A DNA stretch of 64,000 nucleotides, taken from Psychrobacillus sp044762855. GTDB lineage: Bacteria; Bacillota; Bacilli; Bacillales_A; Planococcaceae. This document shows, piece after piece, positions 50,319-59,946 of this stretch. The notes under the pieces were generated by a model that did not search any database, was not told the DNA's origin, and was given only the letters and a program-made list of their open reading frames with translations. Position 1 is the first letter of the stretch. Each line of letters begins with the position of its first letter. The translations under genes were made by a program, and so were the position numbers. Where the stretch lies: contig NZ_JBIWFB010000005.1 in NCBI RefSeq assembly GCF_044762855.1, forward strand, positions 248,001 to 312,000, read 5' to 3'.

Positions 50319-53300
50319 TTAGTTTGAAATGATGGCATACAGTTCTTTCCACTTCGCTAACATTTCTTCTTGTTCTAATAGTGCACGCTCAGCATCTAGT
50401 TGACTTATGGAATCCTTTAACCATTTCAAGCGAACAGCTTCCGCTTCCATATCTGCATATTGCTCTGCCCACTTGAAAAGTCTTGCTTGTTGCTCGTTCA
50501 GGTAACTTTCCGCTTCTACCTTCGTTTGTTCCGAAAGTGAGTCTCGCAATTTTTCTTTGTCGTTTTTCTCGAAAAAGGATTTATTATTTTTGTAGAAGGA
50601 TTTTACTTGTTCATATTTTTGAATTTGCCCAAATGGTCCTTCGAAGTCAAGCAACTCATAATTTTCGAATTCATGCGGTGTGAAAGTAAAGCCTGCATTC
50701 CAGTCTTTCAACACGCGTACTTCTTCTTTTTCTATCTCCGTCATCTGCTTTTGGATGAATTGCAATAAACGGAAGTTCGTGACACGTAATTCTTGTTCGA
50801 TGTCAAAACGCAACATATTTAATATATCCTTCAGCGCTGTTTCTAAAGCGATATTGGCCGAGCGGTTTGAAAATAAGGACGGGTTATACGCTTCTTTAAA
50901 AAATTCATTGAAGCGATAATACACTCGTTGCAGTAAATAATAAAGCAATGTTTCAAGCTCCTGCTTCGCTTCTTTGGCAATGAAAGCACCTTTCGAATTG
51001 GTGTAACGCTTACGAATATTTTGTTCTAATAAACGTAATTCTCCTAGCCTTTCGTCTTTCCTAGCTAAGTTTGTTTCTGTTTGTACAATCATCTGTTGCA
51101 ATTTCATTTGTTGGCGCAGCGTTTCTTCTTCCAATGAATTGACAGACATTTGTTTTAAATCATGCTCTAAAAAGTGATAAAAGGATTCTTGAAACTGGAA
51201 CATACCCTCATGTAAAGGAGCATTCGTTTGTTTTTCATGTAATGCTTGTAAACTAGAGACACCATATACACGAGGGAATCTAATTCCAAATCGCTGAAGC
51301 TCACCTTGCACGTAATTTTTGACAAGTTCCTCTTCTTCCTCATTTGCGGCTAAATCGATTGCATTGACAACGAAGAACATTTTATCTAACTCAAAGGAAT
51401 CTTTCACTCGGCCAAGCTGGATCAAAAATTCTCGGTCGGCTTTTGCAAAAGCGTGATTGAAATACGTGACAAATAATACCGCATCTGCATTTCGAATATA
51501 GTCAAATGCTACTCCAGTATGACGTGCGTTAATCGAATCAGCTCCAGGTGTATCAACTAATGTCACGCCGAGTCTTGTTAGCTCACAGTCATAATAGAAA
51601 TCAATAAAATCTACAAAGCAGCTACGTGATTCTTCAGCGACAAAGAGACGAAATTCTTCCGCATCTACCCGTAATGTTTGTCCAAGATTCGCCTCATATT
51701 GTGCATATCCTGTATGAAAAGCGACAATGAACGACTTGTGCACCTCTTCTGTTACCGATTGTTCGATCACTTTTGGTGCTTTTTCAAATGCCTCTTTCAA
51801 GGAAGAAACGGTCACTCCAAGCATACTATAGGCAAATTGGACATCTTCTAATAGCTGCTGACTCGTTTTCAAGGTAACATCTGCTGTATTATGCGGATGA
51901 TTTTCTGAAACAGGGTGAATTTTATTGATCGTAGCAGTTGTTGGATTTGGAGATACTGGTAACACAAGTTCCCCCATTAACGCATTCGAAAAGCTTGATT
52001 TCCCAGCACTAAATGCTCCAAACAAGGCAATCGTAAACTGTTGATGTGCCACTCTACTTGCTTTTCTTTTTAAATAACTTGCCGCTTCTTTAAAAGCAGG
52101 AAGTTGATCAATCGCTTTTGCCACTTTATTTGCTCTTGCAAGTACAGCTTCCGAAGAGATTTCTACTTCCTCTACTTCTCGCTGTTTTTCTTCTTCTATT
52201 ATTTGTACAACCTTTTCTTCTGTTGCTTGTTCTGTTGCATCATATTCGGTGATGGCATTTTCAAAGGCAGTCCGTTCTTTTTCCCATTCCAATAATAGGT
52301 TGTCACGCTCTTTTCTATGAGCAAGTGATGGTGTTTTGACTTCCTTTATAAAGGATTGCATTTTGCTTTCCATTTCTTCAATGGTATGAATGGCGAGCAG
52401 TTTCTTATTTAATTGAAGAATCTTTTGCTCCACTTTTTCGCTTTCTTCCATTGGATGCTCATTGATTTGTTTTACTATTTGTTCTTTCCAGCCATCTGTC
52501 TCTCGTATATAAAAGCGATTAATCGCTTCTTGCACCCGGTTAGCATAGTGCAATATTGCATCTCCAGTAGTATTAGCACCTTCATGAAGCGTTTCTTTCA
52601 AAACGGAAACAGGTAACTTAAAATCTATCTCTTCAATTTCTAATGCTCGTTCATCTGAAAGTAAAGACACATTTTTAAGCATATGTTTCATTAATTGTTT
52701 TATGTGAGCAGTAATATTCGTTTCTACAATTTTTTCTAATAAATCATTGGCTGCTTTCAAACGATTGGCTCTTTCTTCCTCGGTTTTCTTTTTACTATTT
52801 AAAAAGCCGACTTTAAATGAGCTTTGCATCGCTTCTGCATATGTTTTTAGCGCATCTCTCATCTCGTAAGGCATGACAGATGCATTTTGTAAAATAGATT
52901 TTCGTCCCTCTTCGAATTCTGTTCTCCAAAGGCTTGCATCTTGTAGTTTTACATGAGTTTCGGATAGCTCAAGTTGTTTTTTTAGCTCTTCTTTATTTTC
53001 CCATTCTTCTTTTGTCAGTTCTTCTTCGAATGTTTCAAAACATGTTTCCTTCTCGTCCTCGAGAAATTGCATATGTTCATCTTCTAGTTTCTCTAGCGTT
53101 GCTTTCGCAGAAGTGATAAATAGCTCTTCTTTATGATCGATGGAATGATGGACAATTTGTTGCACTTTCGGAAAATCATTATGTACAAATGTTTTATCTT
53201 TTAATGAAGTGAAAAAGATATCTTTTGGCTCCACTGACCATGCAAGAAAAGCATTTGCTACGGATTGCTTAAATTCCTCAAAAGATAATTCCTCTTCCCG

Positions 53301-53918
53301 ATGTTTATCGACTTGGTTGACGATTAAATAGACATTTTCATTATAATGAAGTAATTGCTTGGTAAATTGGAAATTAAGCTCAGACTGGACATGGTTATAA
53401 TCCATTACATAAAAAACAATGTCCGCTAGATGAAGTGCTGATTCAGTTGAAACTCGGTGCGCATCGTCCGTAGAATCCACTCCAGGTGTATCCATCACAC
53501 TAATGCCCGCTGGTAATCCAGATGATTCGTGCCCAATTTCAATTTGAGAAACTTGACTACCATCCTTGGAATACTTTTTCACTAATCCTATATCATACTC
53601 ACCAGAAAATTTGACAGGTGCTTGGTCGACAAAATGGACAAGCGCATAGTTTTCCGGTGTTTTTTGAACCGTTACAATGTTGGCAGAAGTCGGTATAGGA
53701 CTTGTTGGTAAGAGTTGTTCTTCTACAAGTGCATTGATCATACTCGATTTCCCTGCTGAGAAATGCCCAGCGAAAGCAATCGTGAAAGTACCTTGTTCTA
53801 ATTTCTGCGCAAACAATTTTGCCTTTGCAAATCGTTCTTCATCTTGATGTTCGTGAAATAATGTAGCAAGTAAAGCGTTTTGTTCTTTAATGTTATGTAA
53901 ATCAGCTGATTGGACCAT
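50319..53918 (-). CDS. dynA: tandem dynamin-like GTPase
   Basis: 1199 residues, about the size of B. subtilis DynA (YpbR), a fusion of two dynamin-like units that tethers and fuses membranes. Each half has its own GTPase: G1 GHFSAGKSSMINAL near residue 51 with DTPGVDSTDD as G3 and NQVD as G4; and G1 GAFSAGKSSFSNAL near residue 632 with DTPGADSINARHTG and VNAID. Long coiled regions follow both. DynA is involved in membrane repair and phage or antibiotic stress tolerance in B. subtilis. Start at ATG after AAAGGAGTAG. Confidence 0.93.
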   Translation of the reverse strand: MVQSADLHNIKEQNALLATLFHEHQDEERFAKAKLFAQKLEQGTFTIAFAGHFSAGKSSMINALVEEQLLPTSPIPTSANIVTVQKTPENYALVHFVDQAPVKFSGEYDIGLVKKYSKDGSQVSQIEIGHESSGLPAGISVMDTPGVDSTDDAHRVSTESALHLADIVFYVMDYNHVQSELNFQFTKQLLHYNENVYLIVNQVDKHREEELSFEEFKQSVANAFLAWSVEPKDIFFTSLKDKTFVHNDFPKVQQIVHHSIDHKEELFITSAKATLEKLEDEHMQFLEDEKETCFETFEEELTKEEWENKEELKKQLELSETHVKLQDASLWRTEFEEGRKSILQNASVMPYEMRDALKTYAEAMQSSFKVGFLNSKKKTEEERANRLKAANDLLEKIVETNITAHIKQLMKHMLKNVSLLSDERALEIEEIDFKLPVSVLKETLHEGANTTGDAILHYANRVQEAINRFYIRETDGWKEQIVKQINEHPMEESEKVEQKILQLNKKLLAIHTIEEMESKMQSFIKEVKTPSLAHRKERDNLLLEWEKERTAFENAITEYDATEQATEEKVVQIIEEEKQREVEEVEISSEAVLARANKVAKAIDQLPAFKEAASYLKRKASRVAHQQFTIALFGAFSAGKSSFSNALMGELVLPVSPNPTTATINKIHPVSENHPHNTADVTLKTSQQLLEDVQFAYSMLGVTVSSLKEAFEKAPKVIEQSVTEEVHKSFIVAFHTGYAQYEANLGQTLRVDAEEFRLFVAEESRSCFVDFIDFYYDCELTRLGVTLVDTPGADSINARHTGVAFDYIRNADAVLFVTYFNHAFAKADREFLIQLGRVKDSFELDKMFFVVNAIDLAANEEEEELVKNYVQGELQRFGIRFPRVYGVSSLQALHEKQTNAPLHEGMFQFQESFYHFLEHDLKQMSVNSLEEETLRQQMKLQQMIVQTETNLARKDERLGELRLLEQNIRKRYTNSKGAFIAKEAKQELETLLYYLLQRVYYRFNEFFKEAYNPSLFSNRSANIALETALKDILNMLRFDIEQELRVTNFRLLQFIQKQMTEIEKEEVRVLKDWNAGFTFTPHEFENYELLDFEGPFGQIQKYEQVKSFYKNNKSFFEKNDKEKLRDSLSEQTKVEAESYLNEQQARLFKWAEQYADMEAEAVRLKWLKDSISQLDAERALLEQEEMLAKWKELYAIISN

Positions 53919-53992
53919 TTGAAAAAACTACTCCTTTATATTTCGACAATGTAGTTTAATCATAGCAGAAAATGATGAAAAATGAATAGTGT

Positions 53993-54033
53993 CCCTGTGC
54001 AAGACACAATTCTGAATAGTGTTTTACACAGGG
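53993..54033. repeat. imperfect palindrome between GNAT remnant and dynA
   Basis: CCCTGTGCAAGACAC and GTGTTTTACACAGGG are reverse complements at 13 of 15 positions around an 11-base loop. The GTGTCC...GGGAGC context is like the GGTGCC palindromes at 19919 and 24719. It could terminate the remnant gene upstream of dynA. Confidence 0.55.
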
Positions 54034-54040
54034 AGCCTGT

Positions 54041-54433
54041 TCAAATCGTACGGCAAAACCTCAATGAAGAATATTTTTTCCCCTTAACAATTCCATGCCC
54101 ATCACGTTCATGATTTAAAATAAATCCCTTTGCCTCATAGAAAGGAATTCCTTTTTGATTTCCTTTCGCAACAGAAACCCATTGTTCCGTTGCATTAAAC
54201 TCTTCCTTTTGTTGTTTGGTAATAGCATCTAATATCATTGTGCCAATAATTTTGTTCCCCTCTAACGCAACAAAGTATCCTCCCCATTCCCTACTCGTTA
54301 CCGAAACCTCTTTTAGTATTCTTTCATGATTATAAAACTCTTTAATTATTCCTTTGATATACATTTCAGTATGTGTTTCTCTGTATGTTGCCCAATAACC
54401 ATCACTACAAATTTTTGATAATGTTTTTTTCAC
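54041..54433 (-). pseudogene. GNAT acetyltransferase with internal deletion
   Basis: 130 residues. The N-terminal half (GYWATYRETHTEMYIKGIIKEFYNHERILKEVS...WGGYFVALEGNKIIG) and the C-terminal half (TMILDAITKQQKEEFNATEQWVSVAKGNQKGIPFYEAKGF) match a common bacillar GNAT, but strand 4 and motif A are absent. The sequence jumps from the strand 3 segment straight to the helix after the acetyl-CoA loop, and no Q/R-x-x-G-x-G/A is present. Family members are about 165 residues, so roughly 35 codons were lost in frame. Acetyl-CoA binding should be lost. A different function of the shortened protein cannot be ruled out. Confidence 0.65.
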
Positions 54434-54515
54434 AAGCGGCTATTTTATCTTGTCCGGTTGATTCATTATGATATAGTTTTATTTATACATGGCATACATA
54501 AGGAGGATCCTTACA

Positions 54516-55379
54516 ATGGAGGACTATGATTGGCTAATACTTCAGATACTTTATAAACATAAAAACATTACAAAAACAGCTCAAGAATTATTTACCTCTC
54601 AACCTTCTATCACGAAACGCCTTCATAAAATGGAAGCTGAGTTCACTATTACTATTGTAAAGAGGGGAAGAAGAGGTGTTCATTTTACTCCTCAAGGGGA
54701 ATTTTTGGCCCAGTCTGCAGATTACGTCCTTTTAAATCTACGACGAATCAAAGAGAAAGTTCAAAATATGGATACTCAAGTTGCGGGAACTTTAAGAATA
54801 GGCATATCCAATTACTCTACAAAACAAAAGCTTCCAGGTATTTTGAAAATGTTTAAAGGAGAAAATCCAAATGTAGAATTTCAAGTAATACCTGGGAGTT
54901 CTAGAGAAATTTACGATTTGGTTTATTGCGGGGAAGTACATGTTGGATTTCTACGTGGAAATTATAATTGGTCTGGACAAAGCCATTTATTATTTGAAGA
55001 GCCTTTATGTGTTGCTTCCGTTGACAATATTAACCTGGAAAATTTGCCGGAATTACCGCGGATAAATTATCATACAGAACACGGAGTTAAAACAATAATA
55101 GATAGCTGGTGGATGGAAAATTACTCCAGCCCACCCCGTATCGGGATAAAAGTAGATAATGTAGATACTTGCAGGGAAATGATCATCAATGGTTTGGGCT
55201 ATGCAATATTACCTAGATTAATATTAGAACACGATGAACAAGTAAAGAAAATAGACATAAGAGATAAACAAGGGAAGCAGATTTTAAGACAAACATGGAT
55301 GTACTATCATAATGAAACTCTGGAACTGAATACGGTAGACGCTTTTGTTAACTTTATTAAAAAGTTGGACCTGGAATAA
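54516..55379 (+). CDS. LysR-family transcriptional regulator
   Basis: 287 residues from ATG 54516, which follows AGGAGG; the upstream in-frame ATG 54489 lies before this ribosome site. Helix-turn-helix: YDWLILQILYKHKNITKTAQELFTSQPSITKRLHKMEAEFTITIVKRGRRGVHFTPQG. Effector domain: AGTLRIGISNYSTKQKLPGILKMFKGENPNVEFQVIPGSSREIYDLV, the LysR type often seen with malolactic or citrate systems. It precedes the M24-fold and GltS-type genes by about 460 bases in the same direction and probably controls them. Confidence 0.87.
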   Translation: MEDYDWLILQILYKHKNITKTAQELFTSQPSITKRLHKMEAEFTITIVKRGRRGVHFTPQGEFLAQSADYVLLNLRRIKEKVQNMDTQVAGTLRIGISNYSTKQKLPGILKMFKGENPNVEFQVIPGSSREIYDLVYCGEVHVGFLRGNYNWSGQSHLLFEEPLCVASVDNINLENLPELPRINYHTEHGVKTIIDSWWMENYSSPPRIGIKVDNVDTCREMIINGLGYAILPRLILEHDEQVKKIDIRDKQGKQILRQTWMYYHNETLELNTVDAFVNFIKKLDLE

Positions 55380-55414
55380 AAGAACCAAACGAGATATGTT
55401 TAGTTCTTTTTTTT
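55378..55414 (+). terminator. terminator after LysR gene
   Basis: AAAAGAACCAAAC / GTTTAGTTCTTTT stem followed by four more Ts, overlapping the stop codon. Confidence 0.8.
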
Positions 55415-55594
55415 GTGCTTTATTTTAGATATTCCCAACAGTTATAGTTGTCCATACTAAACCGATATTTTTTTTATATTTAATGGCGAACTATAATTGA
55501 ACCATGAAGAACTTTTTTACAACCGGGTTAACCCTTCAGTTAATTCACAGAAAATTCAGATTAAAAACATTTAAGATTACTTCTTATATTTTAA

Positions 55595-55608
55595 TGTAAG
55601 CGTTTCCG
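55595..55608 (+). promoter_or_regulatory. cre-like site (CcpA)
   Basis: TGTAAGCGTTTCCG matches the catabolite-responsive consensus at all but the last base. It lies about 230 bases before the M24-fold gene, in a 457-base gap without other coding sequence. If real, the downstream genes are repressed by preferred carbon sources. Confidence 0.5.
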
Positions 55609-55836
55609 TAAGGGTGTAAGGAGTGACGAAAGGAGACTAAATAATACGATTTCATTCTATTGATTTTTACTTATTTCTCTAAAGTATGAAATAGCAAAAG
55701 TCTATTTGAAAACTGTTCGGAGACCAAAATAAATTCTAATGTAGAACAATGTGCTTGTAAGTAATATTGCATAGTTTGTATTTAAAAAGATGAATAAAAA
55801 ATCTTCACATCATAAATGAAGGAGCTGTCACGAATA

Positions 55837-57231
55837 ATGTCATCTGTAAATTTCGAAAAGTTGTTGAAAGACTTTGAACCTGGTTTTGAATTTGTACCAC
55901 CAAAGGCTATACCACCTGAGGAATTTTACCATAGGATTGAGCGCTTGCGCCAATCAGCAGCAGAACGAGGACACGATGTTCTTCTTATACATGCAGACGG
56001 TGTTAAAACCTTTAAAACTACGAATATGTTTTTAAGATATGCCTGTGATTGGGCACGTGAGGGCGTGTTAATCATACCTACGGACAGTAATAAAGAAATT
56101 CACTTAGTTTCTTTCTTTACCCAATCTGTGATTATTCCACCTCCCGGTGAGCCAATTGGGGTTGAAAAGCTTTGGCAAGTTGGAGCGCTAGGTGAAGAAT
56201 ACTCTGGACGTTCGGGTACGTCTGAGGTTCAACTGATTGAAGCTGTAGCTAAAATTTTAACAGATTTAGGTTATAGCGCGACAAGTATTGGATTGATTGG
56301 CGATAATTCATCCACAAAGTATTGGGAGCTGCTCAGAAGCAAACTCCCAAAGTTAAAAACAGTCAATGAGACTCAGATTATTGTAAATATGCAGACAATC
56401 CGATCGAAAAACGAACAAGATCAGATTCGGGCCTCTGCCCAGCTAATGGACATTGGATTCCAGGCTGCATGTCATGCAACGAGGCCCATGGTAACAGATT
56501 TTGAAATTTATGCAGCTTTCACATTTGCACAAATGGCTCGCGGTGGTGAAAGTGGAGATGGTTATCAAATTGGGATTAATCGATTTGGTACCCACTGTGG
56601 GAAGCCTTATGGTCATAAGGTGGTTTCTGGTGATCTCATCAATTTATATATGTCTTCCTTACCATATAACGGATACACAGCTCAAGCTGCTCGGATGATC
56701 GCTGTTGGTGATATCACTGCAGAACAAGAAGAAACTCTTGAAGTATGTACAGAGGCTGTACGCCGAGCAGAGGCTATAATTCGTCCCGGTGCACGTTTTT
56801 GTGATCTCCATCAAGCAGCATTTTCAGTGTACATTGAGCACGGATATCTCAAGGACGATACGACAGCTACCATGCCTTATAATTGGGCACCCAATGATAA
56901 TTTATCGGCTAGAGAAATTCCAATAGAATACGTTCAAGAAGTAGATTATGAAAAGAATAGTAGAAAACTTAATCACGTTTATCCGGCAGTTGCTGGTCCG
57001 CATAATCCGAACTTGGGACATTCTGTCGGTATGTCTGGTAATCCAAAGTTTAACATAACGTCCCACAATAAAGATATTATGGAGCCAGGAATGGTCTTTG
57101 TGTTGCATGCTCAATGGCTCGATCCATTGAAGTCGGGTGCTAATATAGGCAATTGCTATCTAATTACAGAGAATGGATTTGAGAACCTTAATTGTCATAC
57201 AGCGCTGGATACAATTCGAATTAAAGGCTAA
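55837..57231 (+). CDS. M24-fold (creatinase/aminopeptidase P-like) protein without metal ligands
   Basis: 464 residues with a creatinase-type N-terminal domain (about 1-180) and a pita-bread C-terminal domain. Active M24 peptidases carry two Asp, one His and two Glu as metal ligands. Here the first Asp region reads GDLINLYMSSLPYNGYTAQAARM, where both Asp positions are occupied by other residues. The HSVGMSGNP His is kept, but the EPGM...E region reads MEPGMVFVLHAQW. The protein therefore resembles metal-free creatinases (C-N hydrolases) or a pseudo-enzyme rather than a peptidase. ATG 55837 was chosen for its AAGGAG. Its neighbours are a LysR gene and a GltS-type carrier, which suggests import and hydrolysis of a small amide-like compound. 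Confidence 0.72.
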   Translation: MSSVNFEKLLKDFEPGFEFVPPKAIPPEEFYHRIERLRQSAAERGHDVLLIHADGVKTFKTTNMFLRYACDWAREGVLIIPTDSNKEIHLVSFFTQSVIIPPPGEPIGVEKLWQVGALGEEYSGRSGTSEVQLIEAVAKILTDLGYSATSIGLIGDNSSTKYWELLRSKLPKLKTVNETQIIVNMQTIRSKNEQDQIRASAQLMDIGFQAACHATRPMVTDFEIYAAFTFAQMARGGESGDGYQIGINRFGTHCGKPYGHKVVSGDLINLYMSSLPYNGYTAQAARMIAVGDITAEQEETLEVCTEAVRRAEAIIRPGARFCDLHQAAFSVYIEHGYLKDDTTATMPYNWAPNDNLSAREIPIEYVQEVDYEKNSRKLNHVYPAVAGPHNPNLGHSVGMSGNPKFNITSHNKDIMEPGMVFVLHAQWLDPLKSGANIGNCYLITENGFENLNCHTALDTIRIKG

Positions 57232-57604
57232 GTTGTGAAGTACTTTTTATAGATGTAAATTTACTTATTGACTCACAACTAGACAGTTTTAATAAAGAAA
57301 ATGACAACGATATCTATACAATCCTAGTGATATAAATATAGATACTTTATGTTCCTAATAAAAATGCTTTTTCTAGAGGCGTACACTAACAAACAATCTG
57401 CCTAAATGATAAATGAATCAAACTTCATTATTTGTGTAAAATGTGTTTCGTTGCTTGGTATTAAGCTAAAGCTACCCCAGATTTATTTTCCGAATGTTTT
57501 TTATAAAATGAGGAGAATGTGAAATCTGCTTCTTTAATGAAAGTAAGTAAAGTTATGGTAAACGAATCATTTTGAATTTAATTCATTGAAAAGGATGGAT
57601 GTTT

Positions 57605-58915
57605 ATGGTTGAAGAAATATTTGATACTTTGATGATATTCGGTATGCTATTGATTGCTGGAGTAGCTATTCGTGAAACTGTTCCTTTTTTTCAAAGGTTT
57701 CTGATTCCGTCCAGTGTAATTGCTGGATTTTTAGGACTAATTCTCGGGCAACAAGTGCTAGGTTGGATTACGATCCCTGAATCATTTGAATCTATTCCTA
57801 TTTATGCAATGTATATTTTAATGACCTGCGTGCCTTTGGGTATTACCGTTACAGGTAAAAAAGTTATTCAACATATGGATTTTGCCTTTGGAAACATGGT
57901 TTTGTATGGATTCCAATTAGTCTTTGGTGTTTTAATCGGGATTTTACTACTCCGTTTCTGGCCGGGGCTCCCTGAAGGATGGGGCTTGATGGCTGTTGCA
58001 GCGTTCTTTGGATCTCATGGAAGTGTTCCTATTGTTTCTAGTGTCATTGATCCCACTGGAGAGCTTGGTGCTCAAAGTTTGGGGATGGTTATGGCTACAT
58101 TAGGTGTATTAATAGCAATCATACCAGGTATCATTTTGGCTAACTATGGGATTCGTCGTGGATGGGGTGCTTTTACTAAGGATATTAGTAATAAAGATAA
58201 GAGCTTCTTCCGCGGTACTCTGCCCGAAAAAGACCGTAAACCGATTGGCAGACTTACTATCAATCCAAGCAACGTAACTTCAATCGCTTTCCAGCTGGGG
58301 ATACTTGCTGTCAGTTTTAAATTTGGTGAGCTCATTTTATCGGGTATTGGTCTGCTAATCCCATTTATTAATAATATCCCTACGATGATTTACGGTATTG
58401 TCGGTTCACTTATTCTATGGCCACTTATGAAAAAAGTGAAATTTGATGGGTATGTTGATAAGCCGACAATTAATGAAATAAGTAACTTCTCTCTAGAAAT
58501 TATTATATTAACAGCTTGCGCTTCTATTCAGTTAAGTATTATTAGTGAATTCTTTGTTCCTCTGTTAATCCTAACATTTATTATTTGCGGTATTACTTTC
58601 ATCTTCACCAATTTATGGTATAGGAAAATTAAAAATCCTGAATGGTTTGAAAAGTCTTTGATGAACTATGGTATGGCAACTGGATCTAACCCTCAGGGAC
58701 TTTCTCTTGTGCGTATTGTTGACCCTAATAACGAATCTAGTATTTACGAGGCACTAGGCGTCTATAATGCAGTCTTTTTCTGGAATAAACTCCTTCTACC
58801 TCTAGCAGCATCCCTGATACTCGTGGGTACGGTAGCTCCTGTTTATCTCATTGGAATTGGTTTAATGGTTGTCCCATTAGTATTAGCTTATATGCTTTTC
58901 TCTAAGAAGAAATAG
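57605..58915 (+). CDS. sodium:glutamate symporter family carrier (GltS-like)
   Basis: 436 residues with about 11 hydrophobic segments in two inverted halves. The half-site motifs of the GltS family are present: MAVAAFFGSHGSVPIVSSVIDPTGELGAQSLGMVMATLGVL in the first half and MNYGMATGSNPQGLSLVRIVDPNNESSIYEALGVYNAVFF in the second. GltS proteins import glutamate with sodium; this divergent member may carry another acid. ATG 57605 is nine bases after AAGGA; ATG 57599 is too close. It follows the M24-fold gene after 373 bases in which I see no other gene, so it may have its own promoter. Confidence 0.8.
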   Translation: MVEEIFDTLMIFGMLLIAGVAIRETVPFFQRFLIPSSVIAGFLGLILGQQVLGWITIPESFESIPIYAMYILMTCVPLGITVTGKKVIQHMDFAFGNMVLYGFQLVFGVLIGILLLRFWPGLPEGWGLMAVAAFFGSHGSVPIVSSVIDPTGELGAQSLGMVMATLGVLIAIIPGIILANYGIRRGWGAFTKDISNKDKSFFRGTLPEKDRKPIGRLTINPSNVTSIAFQLGILAVSFKFGELILSGIGLLIPFINNIPTMIYGIVGSLILWPLMKKVKFDGYVDKPTINEISNFSLEIIILTACASIQLSIISEFFVPLLILTFIICGITFIFTNLWYRKIKNPEWFEKSLMNYGMATGSNPQGLSLVRIVDPNNESSIYEALGVYNAVFFWNKLLLPLAASLILVGTVAPVYLIGIGLMVVPLVLAYMLFSKKK

Positions 58916-59017
58916 GTTGCAGGTAAGACTAATATAGAGACTTGACCTGGGATTGCATTGATAGTAGTGAATTTAAGACACAGTATATTTAATGAATGAA
59001 CTAAAGTAAAAGAATAT

Positions 59018-59058
59018 GAGCGCATACTTGATAGCCTAAGTCTGTGCTCTTTCTTTTA
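59018..59058 (+). terminator. possible terminator after GltS-like gene
   Basis: GAGCGCA / TGTGCTC stem (one G-T pair) with an 18-base loop, followed by TTTCTTTT, about 100 bases after the stop codon. The long loop lowers confidence. Confidence 0.45.
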
Positions 59059-59392
59059 ATACATATTAACTTATTAGTCACTCCCAAAAGAAGAGTGAGT
59101 TAGTAAAATACTCCGAGATTAAAAGATTTTTAGATGATTTTTGATTGAACTCTCTTTATTTGAATCGACTTTAAACGGTTCCACCTATGACATGTTTTTT
59201 TATCATAGGATTACAAATAACATACCATTAAATGACATATGTCTATTACTACATTTAATACCAAATACAGATTAATATTATAATCACACACAATATCTTG
59301 AGCAAGGCAGATTTCATGAGAAGGAATTACCGAAATTATTCTAATTCTAAATGTAGATATAACTTATTTTCAATTCTAAAACCAAATTTCTC

Positions 59393-59494
59393 CTAAAAAT
59401 GGACTTGCTGACTATAATGGACTTCCTCTGTAGTCATAATTGTCCTAACACATCTTTTGCATCTCTTTGTTTCAGCAGCTAATCCCTCTTCCAT
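59393..59494 (-). pseudogene. coding remnant with Cys pairs
   Basis: From ATG 59494 the minus strand encodes MEEGLAAETKRCKRCVRTIM and then TTEEVHYSQQVHF before TAG, 33 residues. The same frame extends upstream without a stop as FYSYLIKGF. The CxxC and amphipathic upstream helix look like the C-terminal end of a larger protein with a zinc ribbon, of which only one CxxC remains. No ribosome site fits the ATG. The parent family is not certain. Confidence 0.35.
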
Positions 59495-59869
59495 AAAACC
59501 TTTAATTAAGTATGAATAAAAAAAGCAATCAACTTTTATTACATAATCCTTGCTTCCTTGATAGAACGGATAGTCCTATAAAAATATAAGTTGTCTAAGT
59601 AATCCATGGTCTATAACAAAGCACGCATTAGTTTAATAAGAATGCCCCGTTTCTATTGTTTTTGAGACACACGTTCTCTTTGTCCCAAAGGTTTAATATA
59701 AATGTAGTTTTAATTTATTTATCTTCTATTTCAAATTATTGATTTAATATAAAGCCACTTCCCCATTTAAGTAATACAAAGTCTTATGGGCATGAAAATG
59801 TGAAAAAAGATTTACGCTAAGTAGTGGAGGACTAAGGAAAGAGTATTTTCAGAAGTATTTTTAATAGTA

Positions 59870-59900
59870 AAAGAGCAACCTCTTAAAGACGTTGCTCTAC
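59870..59900 (-). terminator. terminator on the minus strand
   Basis: AGAGCAAC / GTTGCTCT stem; read on the minus strand it is followed by TTTTACTATT. It lies 47 bases beyond the end of the remnant at 59947-60337 and was probably its terminator, which supports that the remnant was once a gene on this strand. Confidence 0.6.
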
Positions 59901-59946
59901 TTGCCTAAAGTACCTATTAGTACAATAAGTTCAACAAAGAGAACAT

